Below are positions 9,771 to 18,249 of a stretch of 64,000 nucleotides of DNA, in pieces (within the stretch, counting starts at the first letter, position 1; every line of letters starts with the position of its first letter). A program made the position numbers and the translations under genes. The stretch is from Planctomycetaceae bacterium (GTDB taxonomy: Bacteria; Planctomycetota; Planctomycetia; Planctomycetales; Planctomycetaceae), in NCBI GenBank assembly GCA_021732995.1, contig JAKFWA010000023.1:62001-126000 (forward strand). Direction: 5' to 3'. Under the pieces are notes generated by a model. It saw only the letters and a list, made by a program, of their open reading frames with translations, was not told the origin of the DNA and made no database searches.

Positions 9771-10817
9771 TCAACCTCGAGCATTCAGTGGCACGTTCGG
9801 ATCGTCAGCGATGTTGACCCACACATGGACGTGAGGACTGCCTCGGAAGTGCCAGACAAATGCTGGTCCTTCCAATCTCCACACATCCCAGACTCCGTCG
9901 TTCCCAACATCGTCCGACTGGTAGAGCGCCAGACTGCATTTATCGAGCCCTCCGAACTTTTCGAGGCACTTTGTCGCCTCTTGTTGATCGGCAGTTCGAT
10001 AGGGTTCCAGCAGCGAACTCAAGATGCCTTGCAGGTGCGTTTTCTGGTCTGCTGACAATTCGCTGACTGGAATTCCGGATTTTGGCTCCGTGCCGCGGAA
10101 GCCCACTGCGGCCTCAGCCGGGGCCTTCTCGACGAGTGCCAACTTTCGCTGCTTGCCATCAAACATTTTGTAGAGGGCGTTCGCCTTCAACGCCTGATGC
10201 CAGTAGATGTTGCCCGGATGGTCAGCAGCTTCGTTGAATCCTTGAGCAGCATGACCGTAGAAGATTGGGCCGCCAAAGGCTGTGTGTTCGGTGGAGTCGC
10301 CATCGCAGCGAATCGTCAGATGGCGGCCGGTCATCACCCATTCGAACTTGCCGGTGCCGGGTTCACCGAAGATGGCGATGGTCTGTTCTTTACCATACCC
10401 GCCCGCGTCGTCTTGAAGTTGCTTGCGAAGCCGGGCATGCCACTCTGGATTGTAGAGACCAAAGAACAATGCTTCGATCAGATCGCGCTGATCCTTGGTG
10501 AAGAACTCACCTCCGACATTGAACATCTTCTTGTCGGTGATGTTCCAGTTGTTGGAAACATGAGTTCGCAGCAAGCCGCGATCGTCTTTGTGATCCCATG
10601 CGAAGCAAATCTCTTCGCGTTGCTTTTCGTTGAGTGAATCGTAGAGCTTCTTGACGAGCGATTCCGGCTTGGCCTTCTCTTGCTCTGCTGCGACTGACAT
10701 CTTCGGAAGAAGAGTCGCACCCACTGCGACTGAACCAACTGCTTGAACGAATCGTCGGCGTGACAGCGTTTCGACATCCTGAATGTTGCAGTCACTGCAG
10801 ATCGGCTCGCGATTCAT
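9771..10817 (-). CDS. Tat-exported DUF3500-like protein
   Basis: The 348-residue protein carries a twin-arginine signal (SRRRFVQAVGSVAVGATLLP, with cleavage likely near SVAAE), so it is probably exported folded. The body resembles DUF3500: an early LYDSLNEKQREEICFAWD segment, a central IFGEPGTGKFEWVMTGRHLTI section and a late KCSLALYQSDD part with HxH-rich C-terminus (HFRGSPHVHVW). The GEPGTGK string looks like a P-loop but sits in the family's conserved beta region, so I do not call an NTPase. The ATG at 10817 was chosen because AGGA lies 7 nt upstream; a longer frame from a TTG at 10865 lacks a site. Function unknown. Confidence 0.75.
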   Translation of the reverse strand: MNREPICSDCNIQDVETLSRRRFVQAVGSVAVGATLLPKMSVAAEQEKAKPESLVKKLYDSLNEKQREEICFAWDHKDDRGLLRTHVSNNWNITDKKMFNVGGEFFTKDQRDLIEALFFGLYNPEWHARLRKQLQDDAGGYGKEQTIAIFGEPGTGKFEWVMTGRHLTIRCDGDSTEHTAFGGPIFYGHAAQGFNEAADHPGNIYWHQALKANALYKMFDGKQRKLALVEKAPAEAAVGFRGTEPKSGIPVSELSADQKTHLQGILSSLLEPYRTADQQEATKCLEKFGGLDKCSLALYQSDDVGNDGVWDVWRLEGPAFVWHFRGSPHVHVWVNIADDPNVPLNARG

Positions 10818-11127
10818 CGCACGTTCCTGTTGAGGTGGGCGATCATGGCCGGCGGATGTCGCCAAGGCGGCGAGACTTTACCAATGGGACCTTGAAACGC
10901 AATGAAGATTCTCGGTTCTGCATATGACTCGCACAGGTTCTTGAACGAGCTCTGCAGATGTCCGCCAGTCGGCAGTGTTTGCCATCGCTCCTCTTGGCTA
11001 CGCGTGCTCATGCCATTGATGATGACAACGTGCGGACCACAGTAGGCTGAGGCAAACAAGACGCTACACTCATAGGGCTTGGCGGACTCAGCATGAAGCT
11101 CAATTGTTGATGGAGTGGAACAGATCG
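10818..11127. other. Divergent intergenic region
   Basis: These 310 bp separate the minus-strand DUF3500 gene from the plus-strand DUF255 gene and should hold both promoters. An 81-codon minus-strand open frame at 10814-11059 exists but has unconvincing composition and overlaps the DUF3500 start; no clear promoter motif or operator was found. Confidence 0.4.
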
Positions 11128-13809
11128 ATGCGCGCGTGGCTCTCTACCACTCGATGGATCGTCCTCGCTGTGCTCGTGATGAGTACCAGTCTGGGCTGCC
11201 AACGACGTACTGCCACGACGAAAGCGAAGTCAACGAGTGCGACTTCTCAGAAGGCTCCTGAGAAGAAGAGCAACAGCATCTTTCCGCTGTCGATCATTCA
11301 GGTGTCGGCTGAGACATCAGACGACACGAAGGCGGCCGGCAAGGAAGCGGGTGGCAATCGTCTCTCTAAAGAGACCAGTCCTTATCTGTTGCTGCACGCG
11401 CACAATCCGGTCGACTGGTACCCGTGGGGACCCGAAGCCTTTGAAGCCGCGAAGCGCGACAACAAGCCTATCTTCCTCTCGATTGGTTACAGCAGTTGCT
11501 ACTGGTGTCATGTGATGGAACGATTGGTGTTCTCGAAACCCGAGATCGCCAAGCTCATGAATGAGCAGTTCATCAACATCAAGGTGGACCGCGAAGAACG
11601 CCCCGATGTAGATGACATCTACATGACCGCGTTGCAGGTCTATCTGACATTGAGCGGCGCAGGTGGCTCGGGCGGCTGGCCGCTGTCGATGTTCCTGACG
11701 CCTGACGGTCAGCCGATGGCTGGCGGGACGTATTTCCCTCCCGAGGACAAAGGGCTGGCGCCGGGTTTCCCCAAAGTTTGCAAGATGGTGTCCGATGCCT
11801 GGCGCGATCGCCGCGAGGACATGGTCCGCAATGCGGCGACACTGACCGACGTCGTCCAGAAGCAGATGCGTCCGGCCTTCGCACTGGAGAAGGTTGAGCT
11901 TGATCGCGAACTCGTCCAGCAGGCAGCGCGGTCACTGGTGCAAAGCCACGACTCTGAATTCGGTGGCGTGGACTTCTCCTTTGAACGACCCGACGCACCG
12001 AAGTTCCCGCAGCCCACCAAGCTGGCACTGCTCCAGTATGAAGCGACTCAGCATCAGGATGCCGCTGCCGCGCGTGCGTTGCTGCACACGCTAGATGCGA
12101 TGCAGCTCGGTGGCATTCACGATCATCTGGGCGGTGGCTTTCATCGCTATGCGACCGATCGCGAATGGCGGCTGCCACACTTTGAAAAGATGCTCTACGA
12201 CAACGCGCAGTTGCTGGATCTCTACGTGGACGCCTACCAGTCCACGAACAAGCCGCACTACCGCGATGTTGCCGAAGACATCGCCGGCTTTCTCTTTGCC
12301 GAGATGCAGGATACTCACGGCGGCTTCTATTCGGCGATGGATGCCGAGACGGAGTCCGTCGAAGGCAAGTTCTACGCATGGTCGGTTCCAGAGATCGAAC
12401 GCGCGCTGGGGCCGGACGCGCCGTTGTTCCGACGAGCTTATGGCGTCGCAGGCGAATCTTCGTTCGAACACGGCTTCGTGTTGCGGTTGATGAAGTCCGT
12501 TGAAACGCTGGCTGTCGAGGAACGCGTACCGCCACGTGAACTCGCGTTGAAGCTGTTTGAATTGCGACGCAAGCTGCTTGTCGTGCGGAATGAGCGACCG
12601 AAGCCATCGAAGGATGACAAGGTCCTGACCGCGTGGAACGGACTGGCGATTCGTTCGCTGGCGCAGATGAGTGCCATCACCAGTCGTAAAGAACCCTTGG
12701 ATGCCGCCGAACGCGCGGCCCTGTTTGTGCTGACCAACATGCGCGACGGCAACGGTCGGTTGCTGCGGACCTATCGCGGCGGACAGGCGAAGCTCAACGG
12801 CTATCTGGACGACTACGCCTTCCTGATCGATGGCCTGCTGGAGTTGCATCTGGTGACGCGCGATCCCAAGTGGCTCAATGCGTCCCGTCACCTGATGGAT
12901 GATCAGATCAAACTCTTCTGGGACGATCAGGGCCATGGGTTCTTCTACACATCGAAAGAGCACGAGCAACTGCTGACGCGTTTCAAGGATGGAGCTGATG
13001 GAGCACTGCCGTCGGGCAACAGTGCCAGTGTGCGGAACATGATCCGGCTGGCGTCCCTGACGGGCGACATGACTTATCGCGACCGTGCTCAGCAGACCTT
13101 GGAACTGTTCGCTCAACAGATGAAGAAGGCTCCGCGCAGTTCATCCAACATGCTGCTGGCGCTCAGCGAGTTCCTCGACAACCGCGACTATCGTGCGTCA
13201 GCTGGTGGTCCCAAGACGCCGGCACCCAAGCCTAAAGAACCCGGCGGTGTTGAACCAGCCAAGGGCGAGACTGTGGATGCAGAGCTGATCGCACCATCCG
13301 TGCGGCCAGCCCCGAGACCTGCCGAACCAAAGCCCTCAATCGAGAAGCCAGCACGCGCACCAGAGGTTGTTAGCGTCACAGCATTCTTATCGACGACGAA
13401 GCTGGTGCCGGGCTCAGCCACGCGCATCGCGGTGAAGATTCAGATTCAACCGGGCTGGCATATCAACGCGAACCCTTCGGGAGCGAAAACCTCCATCCCG
13501 ACCACGTTGACCCTGAAGTCCAAACACGGGACGCAATTAAAATCGATCAGCTATCCACGCGGTGACGCGTCCGAGATGGCTCAAATCTATCAAGGTCAGG
13601 CAGTGTTGATCGGCGAACTGGAAGTGCCGCAGGATCTCGCCGGTCAAGAGGATGAGTTCGAGCTGCATCTGCGGTTCCAGCCGTGCAATTCCGAAACCTG
13701 CCTGCCGCCACGAACCATCAAGTTCGCCACAAAGATCCCCGTGGGGGCGGACGCGAACGACGCGGAAGAAACCAATGCGTCCATCTTCGAAACGGCCGAG
13801 AAGTCCTAA
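11128..13809 (+). CDS. DUF255 (SPATA20/YyaL-type) thioredoxin lipoprotein fused to a DsbD-alpha-like domain
   Basis: The 893-residue protein starts with a lipoprotein signal (lipobox STSLGC). It then has a thioredoxin-like DUF255 domain ([36 protein letters not shown] with Cys124/Cys127, [18 protein letters not shown]) followed by a six-hairpin glycosidase-like helical domain as in SPATA20/YyaL. After a Pro/Lys linker (about 690-760) the last 130 residues resemble the periplasmic N-terminal domain of DsbD, including [12 protein letters not shown] with its Cys pair. A redox role in the periplasm is a reasonable inference; the DsbD membrane domain is absent. The ATG at 11128 has GGAA 7 nt upstream; another in-frame ATG at 11110 is possible. 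The next gene starts 14 bp downstream, probably cotranscribed. Confidence 0.85.
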   Translation: MRAWLSTTRWIVLAVLVMSTSLGCQRRTATTKAKSTSATSQKAPEKKSNSIFPLSIIQVSAETSDDTKAAGKEAGGNRLSKETSPYLLLHAHNPVDWYPWGPEAFEAAKRDNKPIFLSIGYSSCYWCHVMERLVFSKPEIAKLMNEQFINIKVDREERPDVDDIYMTALQVYLTLSGAGGSGGWPLSMFLTPDGQPMAGGTYFPPEDKGLAPGFPKVCKMVSDAWRDRREDMVRNAATLTDVVQKQMRPAFALEKVELDRELVQQAARSLVQSHDSEFGGVDFSFERPDAPKFPQPTKLALLQYEATQHQDAAAARALLHTLDAMQLGGIHDHLGGGFHRYATDREWRLPHFEKMLYDNAQLLDLYVDAYQSTNKPHYRDVAEDIAGFLFAEMQDTHGGFYSAMDAETESVEGKFYAWSVPEIERALGPDAPLFRRAYGVAGESSFEHGFVLRLMKSVETLAVEERVPPRELALKLFELRRKLLVVRNERPKPSKDDKVLTAWNGLAIRSLAQMSAITSRKEPLDAAERAALFVLTNMRDGNGRLLRTYRGGQAKLNGYLDDYAFLIDGLLELHLVTRDPKWLNASRHLMDDQIKLFWDDQGHGFFYTSKEHEQLLTRFKDGADGALPSGNSASVRNMIRLASLTGDMTYRDRAQQTLELFAQQMKKAPRSSSNMLLALSEFLDNRDYRASAGGPKTPAPKPKEPGGVEPAKGETVDAELIAPSVRPAPRPAEPKPSIEKPARAPEVVSVTAFLSTTKLVPGSATRIAVKIQIQPGWHINANPSGAKTSIPTTLTLKSKHGTQLKSISYPRGDASEMAQIYQGQAVLIGELEVPQDLAGQEDEFELHLRFQPCNSETCLPPRTIKFATKIPVGADANDAEETNASIFETAEKS

Positions 13810-13823
13810 CGGCAGGTGACGCG

Positions 13824-14117
13824 ATGACGGACCTCAACGAGAACACCATCGCAGACGCGGAAGCCAAAACGGATTCATTGGTTGAACGGCCGCCAAATCG
13901 ACGTCAGAAAGCCACAGCACTCAGTCTGGCCTGCGGCGCGTTCCTGACAGTCTACATATTGTCAGCCGGACCGATGGCCGCACTGCATCGAGCGGTGAAG
14001 TTTAAACCGCTGCAGAACGGCCTGGAGATCTTCTACGCACCGGTGGTCCTGTTGACGAAGGCCGGGCTGTGGCCGCTGTCAGACCTGCTGAAATGGTACA
14101 TTTCGCTCTTCAGATGA
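13824..14117 (+). CDS. Small single-pass membrane protein of unknown function
   Basis: This 97-residue protein starts at an ATG preceded by AGGTGA at suitable distance, 14 bp after the DUF255 gene. A polar N-terminus ends in a basic stretch (RPPNRRQK) followed by one hydrophobic helix (about 37-55, LACGAFLTVYIL), then a weakly hydrophobic C-terminal part with FYAPVVLLTKAGLWPLSDLLKWY that could lie in the membrane interface. Similar short proteins occur next to many planctomycete genes but I do not recognise a named family. Cotranscription with the DUF255-DsbD-alpha protein is likely; a functional link is only inference. Confidence 0.65.
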   Translation: MTDLNENTIADAEAKTDSLVERPPNRRQKATALSLACGAFLTVYILSAGPMAALHRAVKFKPLQNGLEIFYAPVVLLTKAGLWPLSDLLKWYISLFR

Positions 14118-14146
14118 TTGTCTGTCGGTGATGTTCCGCTCGCCAA

Positions 14147-14174
14147 TTGACAGCGAACGTCTCGGCTTTAGAAT
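14147..14174 (+). promoter_or_regulatory. Strong sigma70-type promoter for the tatA-like pair
   Basis: A perfect TTGACA at 14147-14152 is followed, after a 16-nt spacer, by TAGAAT at 14169-14174 (one mismatch to TATAAT). This is the best housekeeping promoter I saw. Transcription would start near 14181 and leave a leader of about 335 nt before the first tatA-like ATG. Confidence 0.6.
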
Positions 14175-14515
14175 AGTCGATGACTTGCGATCGAGGCCGT
14201 CAGCTGCATCAGTAATTGCAGAGGTTTGATTGCAAGGCTTGCTGATCCGCTCACCACACCTGCTCCCCGCGGGCGAACCGAGTGGACATCCCGTCGACAG
14301 CTCTGCGTGTTTGGCCTTCCCACGGATGTCCCGGTTCTGGCTGTTTGCTGCTCTTGGTGACGTACGTGCCCTTTCGGGTTGGGCCGATTCTCGCTGACTG
14401 TCGTAAGGTTAGTTCGCTTGTGTAGCGATCTGACCTGGGTTTGCGGCAAACTTCGAGGATGTTCTTCGAATGGCCGCTCGGTCCGTCCGTCCCGCCTTAA
14501 GACAGGAGACACGAT
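14175..14515 (+). other. Long untranslated leader upstream of tatA genes
   Basis: No convincing plus-strand gene is present between the promoter and the ATG at 14516. A perfect 8-bp stem, GGACATCC at 14284-14291 with GGATGTCC at 14324-14331, encloses a 32-nt loop. The leader ends with a good AGGAG ribosome site 7 nt before the ATG. I do not recognise a riboswitch class. The minus-strand frame across the area overlaps the tatA reading frame and is a shadow. Confidence 0.4.
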
Positions 14516-14716
14516 ATGATTCTCGCCTGGGCACCTGGTCTGCCAGAAATGGCAATCTTCGGAGTGATCTGCTTGCTGCTGTTTGGTAGCCGCCTGCCGA
14601 GCACCATGCGTTCGCTGGGGCAGAGTGTCACGCAGTTCAAAAAGGGCATGCACGAGCCCGACGAAGGCGATGCCCCAGAAGCAAAGCTGCCACCCAAGAG
14701 CGATCAACCCTCGTGA
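14516..14716 (+). CDS. tatA: TatA/E-type twin-arginine translocase subunit (first copy)
   Basis: The 66-residue protein has the TatA architecture: a short N-terminal membrane helix (PEMAIFGVICLLLFG), the FG hinge, an amphipathic helix (SRLPSTMRSLGQSVTQFKKGM) and an acidic-polar tail. TatA oligomers form the pathway through which folded RR-signal proteins cross the cytoplasmic membrane; candidate cargo in this window includes the DUF3500 protein and possibly the DUF1501 protein. The ATG has AGGAG 7 nt upstream. A second copy follows 126 bp later; tatC is not in the window. Confidence 0.9.
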   Translation: MILAWAPGLPEMAIFGVICLLLFGSRLPSTMRSLGQSVTQFKKGMHEPDEGDAPEAKLPPKSDQPS

Positions 14717-14842
14717 TGGCTGTGCCGCCCGGTTGCGTGTTCAACCTAGTCGTCGGTCACGTCGATCGAGCCTAATCTCGACTTATCCGGTGTGGCGCGT
14801 CTGCGTGTCATTCTTTCTGATCCAATCGTTTCGAGGTGAACT

Positions 14843-15148
14843 ATGACCTCTCCGTTACTGGCATTTTTTACCCCCGGCCCGGGGGAAATGATGGTGTTCG
14901 GTTTGATCGCCTTGCTGTTGTTCGGCAAGCGATTGCCTGAAGTCGCCCGTAGCGTCGGCAAGGGTATCGTCGAGTTCAAGAAGGGTGTGCGCGGGATTGA
15001 GGATGAACTCCATCAATCGACGTACTCGTCTTCTCCATCCTATTCGAATACATTGACCGCATCGCGCCCCACGGCGACGAATGAAACGGCTCAAGTCACT
15101 GCTCCCAAATTTGAGCCACCGACATCCGAACCGACTCAGGATTCCTAG
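14843..15148 (+). CDS. tatA: TatA/B-type twin-arginine translocase subunit (second copy)
   Basis: A 101-residue paralogue of the preceding gene: membrane helix MMVFGLIALLLFG, then KRLPEVARSVGKGIVEFKKGVRGIEDE as the amphipathic helix, and a longer Ser/Thr/Pro-rich tail. It conserves the FGKRLPEVAR signature better than the first copy. The 101-residue length is intermediate between TatA and TatB, so it could serve as the TatB-like partner; E. coli TatB normally has a Glu early in the helix region, and GPGE here is compatible with either. GAGGTG precedes the ATG. A stem-loop begins 2 nt after its stop. Confidence 0.88.
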   Translation: MTSPLLAFFTPGPGEMMVFGLIALLLFGKRLPEVARSVGKGIVEFKKGVRGIEDELHQSTYSSSPSYSNTLTASRPTATNETAQVTAPKFEPPTSEPTQDS

Positions 15149-15150
15149 CA

Positions 15151-15200
15151 CTGCGTCAACTCAGGCAGGCTGATGAATCGATCGAAACGTGCTGACGCAG
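15151..15200 (+). repeat. Stem-loop just after the second tatA stop
   Basis: CTGCGTCA at 15151-15158 pairs perfectly with TGACGCAG at 15193-15200, enclosing 34 nt, starting 2 nt after the stop codon. No T-run follows, so it may be a 3' stabilising structure rather than an intrinsic terminator. Low certainty. Confidence 0.3.
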
Positions 15201-15346
15201 GAATAGCGCCCGCACATTTCCGGTCGCTTGTGGAAGCGTGTTCGCGCGGGACGCAGCAATCAGAAGTCGCACTGCGGGTTCTTCCGGTCAGATCGCGGAG
15301 AGGTTCACCGAGGTGGTATCGGTAACCGACTGACTACGGCGTTGTG

Positions 15347-16543
15347 ATGGATCGGAATCGCATGAACCCCGGACAGACTTTAGCGAGCGTGCTGGCCGCT
15401 GCTGAGACGGCTCATGTGCAGGGACAGCATACGCGGGCCGCAGAGATGCTCGGCGAGTTCCGCGGCGCGGCCGAACTGACTCCTCAGGAACTCAAGCAAC
15501 TGACTCTCAAGCAGGTTCAGTACCTTGATCGCGCGGGTACCATCGCGGCGGGCATTGAAGCGTTGCAATCCGTGCGACGACTGTTGCCGGATGACATTGA
15601 TCTACTCTCCAGCGAAGGGATCGCACGAAGTCTGGCGGACGACTTCGCGGGGTCCACACGGTTGATGGAAGCTGCCGTCAAGCAGCGCGACGATATTGCG
15701 AATTGGTGGGACGTACTGGCTCGAAACTACATCTATCTCGGGCGGGTGGACGATGCACGTGCGGCTGGATCCAGATCACTCACCTTGAAAGATCAGCAAG
15801 CTCCGGCGGCGAACAGGGACCTATCTGTCATTGCGCCACGGCCATTCGATCCGTCGCGGCGCGAACGCAACGTCATCGCCTACAGCTTGTGGGGATCGAA
15901 CCGGCGTTACATCGAAGGTGCCTACCGCAACGCCTGGCTGGTTCGCGATCTGTATCCCGGCTGGACGTGTCGCTTCTATTGCGACGTCACGGTCCCGCAG
16001 CGAGTCCGCTCAACTCTAGAGAAACTCGGCTGTCAACTGGTCGTTGCGCAGCAGCCACCGAAACAGTTTTATGAAGGCTACTTCTGGCGATTCATGGTCT
16101 GGAGCGATCCACAAGTGGACCGCTTTTTGATCCGGGATTCCGATTCGCTGCTGTCGGTTCGCGAGAAGGCCGCTGTGGATGAATGGCTGCAGTCAAATCG
16201 TTCGTTTCACGTGATGCGTGACTTCTACGGCCACACTGAACTGATTCTGGCGGGCATGTGGGGCGGCGTCGCCGGTCGTTTGCCCCCGATCCAGGAACTC
16301 ATCACCGCGTTCCGCCCGACGGGTTCCGTGGCTCGCGCGATCGACCAGATGTTCCTGCGACAGATGGTCTGGCCGCTCATTCGTTCTGATGTTCTGATTC
16401 ACGACAGCATCTATGCGTTGTTCGGAGCTCGACCGTTTCCGACTCATGCGTGGTGCCAACCCGGTTTTCACGTGGGACAGGATTTCGCGGCCACCGAGCG
16501 CTATCACCACGAACCGCACCTGATAGATTGGTTCGGTAGTTAA
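15347..16543 (+). CDS. TPR-like protein with glycosyltransferase-type C-terminal domain
   Basis: The roughly 398-residue protein has a helical N-terminal half with TPR-like repeats (about 10-145: AHVQGQHTRAAEML, ARNYIYLGRVDDARAAG). The C-terminal half (about 165-398) opens with NVIAYSLWGSNRRYIEGAYRNAWL and contains DRFLIRDSDSLLS, where DSD looks like the metal-binding DxD of GT-A glycosyltransferases, then a His-rich end (RYHHEPHLIDW). No signal peptide or membrane segment is seen, so it is cytoplasmic. A role in surface polysaccharide or protein glycosylation is inferred; acceptor and donor are unknown. Start: ATG at 15347 or at 15362; both are plausible, ribosome sites are weak. Confidence 0.7.
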   Translation: MDRNRMNPGQTLASVLAAAETAHVQGQHTRAAEMLGEFRGAAELTPQELKQLTLKQVQYLDRAGTIAAGIEALQSVRRLLPDDIDLLSSEGIARSLADDFAGSTRLMEAAVKQRDDIANWWDVLARNYIYLGRVDDARAAGSRSLTLKDQQAPAANRDLSVIAPRPFDPSRRERNVIAYSLWGSNRRYIEGAYRNAWLVRDLYPGWTCRFYCDVTVPQRVRSTLEKLGCQLVVAQQPPKQFYEGYFWRFMVWSDPQVDRFLIRDSDSLLSVREKAAVDEWLQSNRSFHVMRDFYGHTELILAGMWGGVAGRLPPIQELITAFRPTGSVARAIDQMFLRQMVWPLIRSDVLIHDSIYALFGARPFPTHAWCQPGFHVGQDFAATERYHHEPHLIDWFGS

Positions 16544-16593
16544 CGCGACTAAGGGCGACCTGTTGGTCAATTCTCAATCTGGATGGGACTTGT

Positions 16594-17526
16594 ATGCCTC
16601 AAAAGGGATTTGTGACGCAGTGCCTCTGCGTGTTGTTTGAAGAGCTGCCGTCAATCGACGAAGTGTCGGCGAGCCTCGGACGCTTCGAAGTGTTGGGCAA
16701 GGTGGAAGCTCAAAAAGAATGGGCGTTCGGCGGTCCGTCGGTCGTGGTGTCATACCGGTCGGAAGTGAACGGTCGCGTTGCTGTGGATCTTGTCTCGCGT
16801 CCGTGGCCGGACGGCATGGGCGATCCCGTACAGGAGTCAGCTTTGTACGGCGCCTGGTCGATGGGTCAGTTCGGTCCAGGAACCTACCCCGGCAGCTTCG
16901 AACGAGCCTGCGATCAATCGTGGGCCTGGCCTGAAGCCGCTGAGGTCGCCCAAAAGCATCGCGGCTTCATCCGTGTGCGCAGCGGTTATGCGTGGGGGCA
17001 GGATCCCAGCATGACTGTCATTCCTCACGACTACGCCCCACTGGCCGAACTGGTCTTTCTGACGAATATCATCGCGCCGCTGTTGGGCTTGCCGGGTTCG
17101 ATGTGCTTCTTCAATCCCAACGGGGAAGTGCTGCGCGACCACAATATCTTCAATGACATTGTGAACTGGTCCGTTGAGAACAAACTGCCGCCGCTGGAGC
17201 TGTGGTCGAACGTTCGAGTCTTCAAAGCCACCGATACGTGGATGGTGATGGACACCGTCGGCAACGGTCAGTTGGATCTGCCCGACTGCGAAGCGTGCTT
17301 TACGGAGGACGGCTACGAATGTCAGACCGTGGACACCTTCCTGCGGAACATCACGCTGGAGATGATCCGTAAAGGCCAGATCTTCAAGACCGGCGACACA
17401 CTGGATGGCCCCGGCAACAAACCGTGGAAGTTGGAACTGCGCGAAGACCCCTGCGTGAATCCACCGCGCCAGGTGATCCGCGCGATCCCCGCAGACGGCT
17501 CTCAAGTTCCCTCAGAAATCGCCTGA
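16594..17526 (+). CDS. DUF4261-like protein
   Basis: This 310-residue soluble protein resembles DUF4261 proteins: an N-terminal alpha-beta region beginning GFVTQCLCVLFEELPSIDEV, FGPGTYPGS and RACDQSWAW, a central PLAELVFLTNIIAPLLGLPGSMCFFNPNGEVLRD, then LELWSNVRVFK and a terminal MDTVGNGQLDLPD with a DCEACF motif. No catalytic residues are known for the family, and I see no signal peptide. It follows the glycosyltransferase-like gene by 50 bp on the same strand and may be cotranscribed. Its end overlaps the end of the convergent minus-strand gene by 25 bp. Confidence 0.75.
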   Translation: MPQKGFVTQCLCVLFEELPSIDEVSASLGRFEVLGKVEAQKEWAFGGPSVVVSYRSEVNGRVAVDLVSRPWPDGMGDPVQESALYGAWSMGQFGPGTYPGSFERACDQSWAWPEAAEVAQKHRGFIRVRSGYAWGQDPSMTVIPHDYAPLAELVFLTNIIAPLLGLPGSMCFFNPNGEVLRDHNIFNDIVNWSVENKLPPLELWSNVRVFKATDTWMVMDTVGNGQLDLPDCEACFTEDGYECQTVDTFLRNITLEMIRKGQIFKTGDTLDGPGNKPWKLELREDPCVNPPRQVIRAIPADGSQVPSEIA

Positions 17527-18035
17527 GGCCTCTCGTGCGAGCGAACTAAACGACGAGGGCGTGAACCGGTCTCTGTCCTGGACGACACGGGGGCGATGAT
17601 CTCAGTCAAAACGGCCTTCGCCCTTGTTCCCTCGGCGTCACAGATTGCAGTGATCTTCAGGAACAAGCAGCACAGGAAGACCAGCAACCAATAGCAGCCC
17701 ACAGAATTCAGCCCACCTCCTCCCGGCGCGATGTGGAACAGGGAGACCCCCATCGTCAGCAGAGTGCAGAGATAGAGCGCCGACCAGGTAGGTCGAATGC
17801 TCAACTCGATCCTCGTGCCGCCGTTGCAGGGAGCGATTCGCCCACACACGACAGGCGGATCGCCCAGTTCAAGCAACAGTGGACGTCGGGTGATGCGAAA
17901 GCCGCGATCCCACAAATGGCCGTGATACCTGACATCGCCGCCCCGCGAGTTCGGCCGGTGGTTGAATGCAGTATTCAACCGGTCGAGCACGACGATCGGT
18001 GGATCGGAGCTGATGATGACGTGGGCGGGGCGCAT
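17502..18035 (-). CDS. Small membrane protein of unknown function
   Basis: The 177-residue protein has a polar beta-rich N-terminal half with YHGHLWDRGFRITRRPLLL and VVCGRIAPCNGGTRIEL, then two hydrophobic helices (ALYLCTLLTMGVSLF and NSVGCYWLLVFLCCLFLK) and a basic tail. The pattern of a beta strand pair with GRIxPxxxGTRI before two helices is typical of small PH-like membrane-anchored proteins in planctomycetes, though I cannot assign a family. The ATG at 18035 has AAGG 10 nt upstream; a TTG at 18056 and ATG at 18044 are also in frame. It converges on the DUF4261 gene, overlapping 25 bp. Confidence 0.6.
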   Translation of the reverse strand: MRPAHVIISSDPPIVVLDRLNTAFNHRPNSRGGDVRYHGHLWDRGFRITRRPLLLELGDPPVVCGRIAPCNGGTRIELSIRPTWSALYLCTLLTMGVSLFHIAPGGGGLNSVGCYWLLVFLCCLFLKITAICDAEGTRAKAVLTEIIAPVSSRTETGSRPRRLVRSHERPQAISEGT

Positions 18036-18249
18036 CGCAGCCATACCTTGCAGCAAAAAGCCTTGTTTTCAGTGTCCAAGGGTCCGTGAATCACAGCCGA
18101 ATTAACGGGAGCCACCGGATTCGGATCACCAGACGCCGCTGGATTCCGTCGGAGCGGGCTCTAGCGGGTATGGACTCATTCCTTCACGCTTCATCCGCAG
18201 GCAGGCTACCCTGTCGTTCCTCTGCCACGTCCTGTTGAGGTCCTGAATC

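Noticed and set aside
10340-10380. P-loop-like GEPGTGK in the DUF3500 protein
   Set aside because: Falls in a beta-rich secreted protein with a Tat signal; no Walker B or other NTPase features; the match is coincidental.
10814-11059. 81-codon minus-strand frame before the DUF3500 gene
   Set aside because: Overlaps the chosen DUF3500 start by only a few bases, but lacks recognisable domain, signal or ribosome site; probably part of the divergent promoter region.
14168-14707. 179-codon minus-strand frame across the tatA leader
   Set aside because: Covers the first tatA gene antisense and the leader; composition is low-complexity and no start site is supported.
18057-18249. Possible promoter or terminator between 18 kb genes
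   Set aside because: No T-run hairpin and no recognisable -35/-10 pair; only the ribosome site GAGG is clear.
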